From Tissierella sp032104385 (GTDB taxonomy: Bacteria; Bacillota; Clostridia; Tissierellales; Tissierellaceae): a stretch of 64,000 bases of DNA. The position numbers and the translations under genes were made by a program. The notes under the pieces were generated by a model, which saw only the letters and a list, made by a program, of their open reading frames with translations, was not told the DNA's origin and searched no databases. Location of the stretch: the NCBI RefSeq assembly GCF_032104385.1, contig NZ_DAMCHJ010000002.1, positions 1-64,000 of the forward strand, given 5' to 3'. Of the stretch, positions 18,358-24,552 are shown piece by piece (positions within the stretch are counted from its first letter, which is position 1; each line of letters begins with the position of its first letter).

Positions 18358-19737
18358 CTAGTTAATCCACTTATTAAAAATACTCAATACTTCTTCATCC
18401 TTAATTTTTTCAAATAATATATCTAAAATTCCCATATGTATTTTACATGTAAAATCCATAGGTCCCTTTGAAAAAAGGCTACTATTTTCCGAATAAGAAA
18501 TAATAGGGCATACTCCACAATAAGGTTGATACACACAATCGCTGCAATATGGAATTGCTTCAAGACACGAAGCAGAACATACTGCTTTACATGCAGGACA
18601 GTTTACTACATCGTTTATGGCTATATCAAAAATACTTCCCATATAAAAACTATTGTCACCCATTTCGGCCATCATTCTGCCTTCATCACATGTATATAAC
18701 CCTCCGTCATAGAAATAGGCTACTTGCCCTATCCCCGCTCCACATGGTGAACGGAGTTCCATATAATTAATACCTCTTTGGTCAAGTATTTTGTTTAGTA
18801 AGATTAGGGTATATCCTTCCCTAATAAATTTACCGCTCTTATTTAAGTCTATAATATAATCTAAGATTTTTCCATAAAATTTAATAAATTCTTCAGCATC
18901 ATAACCAACCCGATTCCATATCTTTTTGGCATTACCCAGCTTAGTCAGTGGTCTTATAAATACATCCGTTAAACCTAATATATCATATGTATCCACTATT
19001 TCCTTATATCTTGATAGACTATATCTAGTAGTAGTTTGAATGCCGCTAACGTTGATTTCTGATTTCTTTAAAAGACTTACTCCTTTTTCCATAGCTCTAT
19101 ATGAATTTCCATTACAAGATGGCCTATTAATATTATGTAGTTCCTCATCTCCATCTATTGAAGTAGATATATTAAAATTGTATTTATGAAAAAAATCAAT
19201 CATATTCTGAGTTAAAAGCATCAAATTGGAAACTAAATTATACTCAATAATTTTATCCCCTTTAATTCTTTCTGTATACTCTACAATATATTTAATAATA
19301 TCAAAATTAATTAAAGGTTCTCCACCTTGAAATTCAAAGGTCAGAAAATCTTCTCTCGATTCTAAAGCTATTTCTACGGATCGTTTAGCAACATTTTCTT
19401 TCATACTATCTTTTCTTATACTTGATCCACTCGCTTGACAATAAATACAACTTTGATTACAACTAGGAGTTACAACAAAAATATGTAGATTTGCACCATG
19501 AAACAAATAATCTTTGTAATTTCTAACATGATGATAAGTATCATTAATGAAAATTTCTTTATTCCCATTAGTTATAAACTTCTTATCAATTAACTCAGAA
19601 AATTTATCTGAATCTAATTTTGTTGAATCAAGCAATAAGTTCCTAAATTGATCATTACTTAGAAAAGAATAATGACCCAAGTCATTGGTTATAAGCATAT
19701 CATTGCCATGCTTTTTAAAATTGAAATAATTATACAT
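18358..19737 (-). CDS. hxsB: HxsB, radical SAM maturase of the His-Xaa-Ser system
   Basis: The product has 459 residues. The radical SAM cluster is Cys93, Cys97, Cys100 in 'VTPSCNQSCIYC'. 'FEFQGGEPLINFDIIKYI' carries the SAM-binding GGEP. The C-terminal third is a SPASM-like domain holding extra Fe-S clusters: 'SPCGAGIGQVAYFYDGGLY' with 'TCDEGR', then a dense Cys array 'CPACKAVCSASC', 'YCSDCVYQPYCGVCP'. This fits HxsB of the paired radical SAM system that works on a His-Xaa-Ser repeat protein. It lies 9 bases after hxsC in one operon and is its last gene. The chemistry performed on HxsA is not established. The gene appears intact. Confidence 0.85.
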   Translation of the reverse strand: MYNYFNFKKHGNDMLITNDLGHYSFLSNDQFRNLLLDSTKLDSDKFSELIDKKFITNGNKEIFINDTYHHVRNYKDYLFHGANLHIFVVTPSCNQSCIYCQASGSSIRKDSMKENVAKRSVEIALESREDFLTFEFQGGEPLINFDIIKYIVEYTERIKGDKIIEYNLVSNLMLLTQNMIDFFHKYNFNISTSIDGDEELHNINRPSCNGNSYRAMEKGVSLLKKSEINVSGIQTTTRYSLSRYKEIVDTYDILGLTDVFIRPLTKLGNAKKIWNRVGYDAEEFIKFYGKILDYIIDLNKSGKFIREGYTLILLNKILDQRGINYMELRSPCGAGIGQVAYFYDGGLYTCDEGRMMAEMGDNSFYMGSIFDIAINDVVNCPACKAVCSASCLEAIPYCSDCVYQPYCGVCPIISYSENSSLFSKGPMDFTCKIHMGILDILFEKIKDEEVLSIFNKWIN

Positions 19738-19746
19738 ATCGCATCC

Positions 19747-20616
19747 TCACTCAATAATATAAACTTTCGGTTTTATGACCGAATATGTAGAGTTAAAAAA
19801 TCCCCCGCACTGTTCTTTGCCCTTGCATCCGTAACAATCATTGGAATATTTAACCTTTTCAATAGAAATACTTTTTTGACATAGACTCCATAAGTCCTCT
19901 TCAACATAACAAAGAGGAAAATTATATAGTTGAACCTGAATCCCAGCCTTTATCAATATTTTTACAGCTTCCTTTAAATATGCATTAATCTCGCTTAGAT
20001 CAACCCACACACTGGATCTATTAACAAAGGAACTTCCCATTACCTCGAGAGACATAATATTAACTCTCTTAATGTCTTTAAATCTTTCAGAAATAAAGTT
20101 TGCAATTTCCTTAAGGATTTTATAGTTCATCTTCATTACAACCACTCTGATTTCTATTGATATATTTAAGCTAAGTAAATTGTCAATTCCTTTTACAGCC
20201 TGTACAAAGCTTCCCCTACTTTGGGTAATACTATCATGACCTTCTTCAGAGAAATGATATATAGGAATCCCCACCATAAGAAATCTCGGGATAGCTTCAT
20301 AAAATTCCAAAGAATATTTTGAATCCGAAAAGCTCCTACCATTAGTAAGTAGTAAAAAATCTGTATTCTTAAATCTATCCCTACATTTTCTTAACACCCT
20401 TATCAAATCATACCTTATTAGGGTTGGTTCTCCCCCCGTTATACAAACAAATTCTAAATCCTCTGGATATTCATCTATCTGCTCCAAAATATCATCCACA
20501 GTCAAACCAATATTCTTTCGTCTCCTCGATTCAGAATCGGGACACATAATACAATTTGAATTGCATTTATTGGTAATATATAATACTTCCTCCTTGATGA
20601 CCCTCAAATCATTCAT
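19747..20616 (-). CDS. hxsC: HxsC, second radical SAM enzyme of the His-Xaa-Ser system
   Basis: A 289-residue radical SAM protein with Cys18, Cys22, Cys25 in 'ITNKCNSNCIMC', followed by 'VCITGGEPTLIRYDLIRVL' and the barrel strands 'FLLLTNGRSF' and 'SIEIRVVVMKMNYKIL'. A short Cys group near the end ('NDCYGCKGKEQCGGFF') could bind an auxiliary cluster. HxsB and HxsC are always encoded together and are thought to act jointly on HxsA. The start at 20616 follows GGGAGG and lies just after the A24 gene stop, so the genes are co-transcribed. No damage seen. Confidence 0.85.
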   Translation of the reverse strand: MNDLRVIKEEVLYITNKCNSNCIMCPDSESRRRKNIGLTVDDILEQIDEYPEDLEFVCITGGEPTLIRYDLIRVLRKCRDRFKNTDFLLLTNGRSFSDSKYSLEFYEAIPRFLMVGIPIYHFSEEGHDSITQSRGSFVQAVKGIDNLLSLNISIEIRVVVMKMNYKILKEIANFISERFKDIKRVNIMSLEVMGSSFVNRSSVWVDLSEINAYLKEAVKILIKAGIQVQLYNFPLCYVEEDLWSLCQKSISIEKVKYSNDCYGCKGKEQCGGFFNSTYSVIKPKVYIIE

Positions 20617-20619
20617 TTA

Positions 20620-21657
20620 CTAAATCCTCCCAATAATTAGATACAAAATCATACCTAAGAAAATAAATATAGAAAATGGCATCAGTCTAACTATTTTAAT
20701 CATGGAGATACTTCTCCTTGTAGCACATTCTATTATCCGCTTTGTTTCCTCTTCATTTAGTCTGCTTCGAGTTGTCTCATCTGTAAATATGCTTAAACCA
20801 AATAAATTCAATACTAGACATGACTCAAAAGATAATACCATTCCCCTTTTAAGAGATTCCACTTTAATACCCTCATAGTTAAAAATATCTGTAAAAAACT
20901 TTATAACCATTACAAGAATTACAATAATAAAAGAGTTAACATATATGCCTGCTAGCAAATTGAATCCATCAGAAAAAAATACCCATATAAATAATAAAAT
21001 GCCAGAAACTAGATAAATAATATATTTATGCTTACTATTTTCAATAAAAGAATATACACCACTTACCACAAAAAAAACTATAATATAAATAATGTAGTTA
21101 GGCAATCCTAAAGCTAAAAATAACTTAGTCATCATCATAAATGTGAAATTACCAAGGGTAACTCCAAAAATCCATTTTACTAAAAATAATCCTATCTTAT
21201 TTTTAGTAATCACCATGATTTTAAACCTATTGCTAATAACCTCAATATTCCTAAGACTATGATAAATGCTGTCAAAAATAACATAAACATATGCCAAACC
21301 AAAAGTTAAAGAAAATAAATAAATCCCGTGGTACTTTACTAAAGAAAAAAAGTTAGTTGCATCATAAGGCAAAAGAAAAATAATAGTGCAAATCAACTTT
21401 GCATCCCCTGCAGCCCATATCCTATACTTATAGAGCAAAAGAGCTAAGAGGATACAAATGGCTAAATTGACTAAATAACCTGTCCTTAAAATTGAGTCAT
21501 ATCTTAAAAAGTTTAAAACTACAATTGGAAATGAAATAGCTATAATAAAAACTAAATTCTTATTATAAACTTTACCATATTTAATATCTGATATGGAGGA
21601 AACAAGACCAATAATCAGGGCCATAATAATTAAGTAGTATCTATAAAGGCTAGTCAT
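20620..21657 (-). CDS. A24-type prepilin-peptidase-like membrane protease in the Hxs operon
   Basis: The product is a polytopic membrane protein of 345 residues with about nine hydrophobic helices. Two Asp residues match the catalytic pair of A24 aspartic peptidases: Asp24 in 'SSISDIKYGKVYN' and Asp85 in 'WAAGDAKL' (the GxGD-like site, here A-G-D). Bacterial A24 enzymes cut the leader from prepilins at the inner face of the membrane. The C-terminal 150 residues exceed the usual family length and end with 'MIKIVRLMPFSIFIFLGMI'. The start overlaps the preceding small gene (ATGACTAG), so translation is coupled. I infer that it processes or exports HxsA. This role is not proven. Confidence 0.78.
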   Translation of the reverse strand: MTSLYRYYLIIMALIIGLVSSISDIKYGKVYNKNLVFIIAISFPIVVLNFLRYDSILRTGYLVNLAICILLALLLYKYRIWAAGDAKLICTIIFLLPYDATNFFSLVKYHGIYLFSLTFGLAYVYVIFDSIYHSLRNIEVISNRFKIMVITKNKIGLFLVKWIFGVTLGNFTFMMMTKLFLALGLPNYIIYIIVFFVVSGVYSFIENSKHKYIIYLVSGILLFIWVFFSDGFNLLAGIYVNSFIIVILVMVIKFFTDIFNYEGIKVESLKRGMVLSFESCLVLNLFGLSIFTDETTRSRLNEEETKRIIECATRRSISMIKIVRLMPFSIFIFLGMILYLIIGRI

Positions 21658-21871
21658 TGAGATTTCCTTTACTATTGATTAATGCTATTAAATAATTGCA
21701 AAATTCATCCCTGATCAAAGATATCTCATCTTCCTGATAGTTTATTGTACAAATAACATAGTTTTCCATTACCCTTGGAGTAATAGAACAGATATCCCTA
21801 TAATTATTTATAGCCTTTAAGATAACATCCATAGGAAATATCATCCTATTAAGGCTTATCTGATTATTCAT
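21650..21871 (-). CDS. Small HxsD-like protein
   Basis: The product is 73 residues from ATG 21871, which follows GAGGAG at 7 bases and overlaps the hxsD stop. An ATG five codons earlier is less well placed. The order 'FPMDVILKAINNYRDIC', beta strands 'ENYVICTINYQED', then a helix 'IRDEFCNYLIALI' echoes that of HxsD ('YSLETCMKSSYVFID' ... 'YIYLDIKDNKILIEMK' ... 'IGEFYNELLNQSI'). I read it as a shortened paralogue of HxsD, perhaps a substrate-binding partner for one of the two radical SAM enzymes. Similarity is weak and judged by eye. Confidence 0.5.
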   Translation of the reverse strand: MNNQISLNRMIFPMDVILKAINNYRDICSITPRVMENYVICTINYQEDEISLIRDEFCNYLIALINSKGNLND

Positions 21872-22265
21872 TGCAATTCTCCTCATACCAATCTCTTGCT
21901 ATATTTTCGACATCAAAACTCTGTTCATTTGTGTCAAAATCTGATTCGGAAATCTCTATGCAAGAATTATGTAAAGCCCTAGCCATAATTATCTCTCTTA
22001 TTCCCTTAGTTTTATAATATACCATTTCTCTAATGGATTGGTTTAGAAGCTCATTGTAAAATTCCCCTATGTCATCTTCTGTGATTGTGTTATGCTTCTC
22101 TTTACTTTTCATTTCGATAAGGATTTTATTATCTTTAATATCAAGATATATATAAAATCCATCTATAAAAACATAGGAAGATTTCATACAAGTCTCAAGT
22201 GAATAAATACTCTTATCCACTACTATTCTAGCTATTTCATTCCTAATAATATAATTTCTTTCCAT
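21864..22265 (-). CDS. hxsD: HxsD, small protein of the His-Xaa-Ser system
   Basis: This cytosolic protein has 133 residues. Its core 'ARIVVDKSIYSLETCMK', 'SYVFIDGFYIYLDI' and 'FYNELLNQSIREMVYYKTKG' followed by 'REIIMARAL' fits HxsD, whose hallmark is a motif of the form LLN-x-x-x-x-R-E (here 'ELLNQSIREM'). The acidic tail (residues 108-133) is an addition. HxsD is a small conserved partner, possibly the peptide-recognition unit for the maturases. It follows hxsA by 9 bases with RBS AGGGGGT. It appears intact. Confidence 0.8.
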   Translation of the reverse strand: MERNYIIRNEIARIVVDKSIYSLETCMKSSYVFIDGFYIYLDIKDNKILIEMKSKEKHNTITEDDIGEFYNELLNQSIREMVYYKTKGIREIIMARALHNSCIEISESDFDTNEQSFDVENIARDWYEENCNE

Positions 22266-22274
22266 AGCTACCCC

Positions 22275-22682
22275 CTATTCTATAGGATTTGTATCCGGTG
22301 GAATCTGTGGTTCTTGAAATACAGATACCTCTTCAACAGGAGCTAAACCAGGTTTCGGTAGTAATTGTGCTGGAGCAGAACTATGAGCAGGTGCGGAGCT
22401 GTGTGATACATGCGAAGCATGTCCTCCAGTTGAAGAAGTATGAGATACATGTGAAGTATGGGATACATGAGAACTATGGTATGATCCCGATCCTGATCTA
22501 TGGGAACTATGAGAACTGTGAGAACTATGGGATCTATGCCCTGCAAAGGCCTCCTGTGATATCATAATTCCTGCCAATATCATTAATGAACCAATCATTA
22601 TTATCTTGCTTCTATTAACATTTCCTTCTTCCTCTTCTAGAAAGTCATATATACTTCTCTTTATTTCGGGAAATTTAATCAT
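22275..22682 (-). CDS. hxsA: HxsA, His-Xaa-Ser repeat protein (maturase substrate)
   Basis: This 135-residue substrate has three parts. Residues 1-25 are a charged leader ('MIKFPEIKRSIYDFLEEEEG'). Residues 27-47 are one hydrophobic segment ending 'SQEAFA'. Residues 48-105 consist of H-x-S units ('HRSHSSHSSH', 'HVSHTSHVSHTS', 'HASHVSHSS'), about a dozen copies. A Pro-rich acidic tail ends the protein. The long charged leader with Gly25 before the hydrophobic stretch resembles a type IV prepilin signal, while 'AFA|G' could equally be a signal peptidase I site. The start overlaps the MORN gene stop (ATGA). This is the presumed target of HxsB/HxsC. Confidence 0.85.
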   Translation of the reverse strand: MIKFPEIKRSIYDFLEEEEGNVNRSKIIMIGSLMILAGIMISQEAFAGHRSHSSHSSHSSHRSGSGSYHSSHVSHTSHVSHTSSTGGHASHVSHSSAPAHSSAPAQLLPKPGLAPVEEVSVFQEPQIPPDTNPIE

Positions 22683-23587
22683 TTATAACTACCCCCTATC
22701 TGCTTCCCATTATCCCAAGTTCCACCAAATATCTTACCATTTGAAAAATAATAATATCCTTGACCATTCATCTTATTGTTAGTCCAACTACCTATATATT
22801 TATCTTTATTCTTGAATATATAGGTACCTGTCCCATTTATCTTGTCATCCTTCCATTGTCCTTCATAAGTCTCGCCATTTATCCAAGTAAATTTACCATC
22901 CCCATCCCTTTTTCCATTTAAAAACTTCCCAATATATGTTCCTCTATCTTTATATATCATTTTACCCTCACCATTAATATTGTCATTGATAAAGGTCCCA
23001 TGACAAACATCCCCATTACTCCAGTATTGAGTGCCTATTCCACTTCTATTTCCATTAAAGAAGTATCCCTCATATTTTAAATTGCCATTTATATCATACT
23101 TCTTAGCAAACCCATGAGGCTTACCATCCAAAATTTGTCCTTTATATCTATGTATTTCATAAGTATATTCACTTAAATTTTCATTTAAATAGACATTTTT
23201 ATAAAAATCATTCCAATAAACCTCCATACCAAAGGACTCAGACAAAAATCTTAGGGGTACATATGTAAGATCATCTACAATTTTCGGTGGAGTTTCTAAA
23301 TTAGTAGGAATACCATTAATATAAGAAATATTTGAATTAAGATAAAGCTTTATTTCACTTAGATTTCTTGTTACAGAAACTTCCCTAGTGGCTGCATCCC
23401 AAGATACTTCAGAGCCAATTCCTTCAAAGAAATCCCTAAGTGGCATATATATTCTACCAGATTCATTAATAATTGGAGCCTCAGTTACTATCTCAGAATT
23501 GTTGTAGTAAACACGAATATCACTTTCAGCATAACTAACAGAAAATAGCATTAAAAGTATTATCCATAAAGAAATAAGTTTTTTCAT
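22679..23587 (-). CDS. Secreted protein: copper-amine-oxidase-type stalk domain plus MORN repeats
   Basis: First gene of the Hxs operon, 302 residues. It has a signal peptide (1-20, 'FSVSYAES'). A domain of about 110 residues with two 'YMPLRDFFEGIG' / 'YVPLRFLSESFG' units is the copper amine oxidase N-terminal-like (stalk) fold used for cell-wall attachment. From about residue 148, six to seven MORN repeats follow ('GHFDGKGRFTY'-like units such as 'YEGQWKDDKINGTGTY' and 'YIGSWTNNKMNGQGYYY'). MORN sheets bind lipids or proteins. I infer an envelope scaffold that presents or retains mature HxsA. RBS GGGGGGGAAG precedes the ATG; expression starts at the promoter at 23665-23693. Confidence 0.8.
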   Translation of the reverse strand: MKKLISLWIILLMLFSVSYAESDIRVYYNNSEIVTEAPIINESGRIYMPLRDFFEGIGSEVSWDAATREVSVTRNLSEIKLYLNSNISYINGIPTNLETPPKIVDDLTYVPLRFLSESFGMEVYWNDFYKNVYLNENLSEYTYEIHRYKGQILDGKPHGFAKKYDINGNLKYEGYFFNGNRSGIGTQYWSNGDVCHGTFINDNINGEGKMIYKDRGTYIGKFLNGKRDGDGKFTWINGETYEGQWKDDKINGTGTYIFKNKDKYIGSWTNNKMNGQGYYYFSNGKIFGGTWDNGKQIGGSYK

Positions 23588-23664
23588 AGTACTTCCCCCC
23601 CAAATATTTTTATACGATGATTAAAATATTAGAAATTGTATTATGTCTCACATTCCCTACACCC

Positions 23665-23693
23665 ATTATACCAAATCATTCCATCACTTCCAA
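23665..23693 (-). promoter_or_regulatory. Sigma-A type promoter of the Hxs operon
   Basis: On the minus strand TTGGAA (23693-23688), 17 bases, TATAAT (23670-23665), preceded at the -10 by TTGG and followed by GGG. The start codon of the first gene lies about 75 bases downstream. This is one of the cleanest promoters in the window, suggesting constitutive transcription of the seven-gene operon. Confidence 0.65.
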
Positions 23694-23702
23694 CAAAATT
23701 AT

Positions 23703-23735
23703 AAAAAAGAGACAAAGCAGCATAGCTTTATCTCC
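23703..23735 (-). terminator. Rho-independent terminator upstream of the Hxs operon
   Basis: On the minus strand GAGATAAAGC pairs with GCTTTGTCTC (one G-U) around a TATGCT loop and is followed by TTTTTTAT. It ends transcription from the DUF368 relic before the Hxs promoter. Confidence 0.7.
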
Positions 23736-23849
23736 CCCTTAAACATCCCATAACTAACTACCAGCATCAACATCCCAGTTGACAACCTACCACACCCCAC
23801 ATTAATAAAAACCCCAACAACGCAATAAACAATACCAAATACTAATTCA

Positions 23850-24240
23850 AATCCAATCTAAGTTGCTGGTATAGTTGCAATAATTGATCCTAATACAAAA
23901 CCCAATACAGCATAATATGTATAACCATAGCCCCTTCTAAATAAGAAATTAATCATCCTAGCAAATAATAATATACTTAGGCTAAAACCTATACACACAG
24001 GCACTGTTGTCCCAAACCCAATAATCACTCCATAAATTATAAATGCTAGAAGTCCTAGACTTGTATTAGCACCATGTTAATTACATTATTCTCTAAGACA
24101 GTAAAAGCTGTGATCATTCCAAAAGCAATTATGAAAGGTATAGGATAAGAAGCCTTAAATCCCTTATTATTTGCATCTTTAATTACCATAGGGATTATCC
24201 CACACATAAGCCCAATGAATAAGAAATTTACCTGAGACTC
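23850..24240 (-). pseudogene. DUF368 membrane protein pseudogene
   Basis: The minus strand reads 'FLFIGLMCGIIPMVIKDAN', 'GFKASYPIPFIIAFGMITA' and, after a frame change near 24080, 'LGLLAFIIYGVIIGFGTTV', 'FARMINFLFRRGYGYTY' and 'AVLGFVLGSIIATI'. The first segment and the repeated G-x-x-x-G membrane helices are typical of DUF368, a polyprenyl-phosphate transporter family. The N-terminus is missing and a stop lies at the frame change, so it is a relic. Confidence 0.65.
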
Positions 24241-24329
24241 ATGGTGTTCAGAATAGTAATCTGCCCTTGCCCATCACCAAACTCCACATTTATGTTGATA
24301 TGACTATCTGCTTTTTTTGTGGGAAAGCG

Positions 24330-24400
24330 ATATAACCACCTCACGATGTCTTGAGGTGACAATAAAGATGTCATGCGAACCTATCTGGTCCTTGACGAAT
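24330..24400 (-). repeat. Dispersed junction repeat, copy D
   Basis: Short copy, more diverged at its right end: ATGTCTTGAGGTGACAATAA, AGATGTCATG, then GGTCCTTGACGAATG. It lies just downstream of the helicase-DUF2726 gene. Confidence 0.55.
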
Positions 24401-24552
24401 GTTTCAAACGCTATAGTATTAAAAATTAAACAGCTTATTATCTCATCAGTAAATACCACTAACTTACTTCAACTTAAAGGTAAAAAGTTAATTACTATTT
24501 TTAGGAAAGTTACATTAAACTGCCTATCATAAAGAAAGTACTCTTAGTCTTA

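Noticed and set aside
18358..20616. The two radical SAM genes as a sactipeptide or SCIFF maturation pair
   Set aside because: No Cys-rich precursor is nearby; a His-Xaa-Ser repeat protein and HxsD in the same operon fit the Hxs system better.
22275..22682. Long open frames on both strands across hxsA
   Set aside because: They arise from the repetitive H-x-S coding sequence; the minus-strand frame has the ribosome site, operon overlap and family match.
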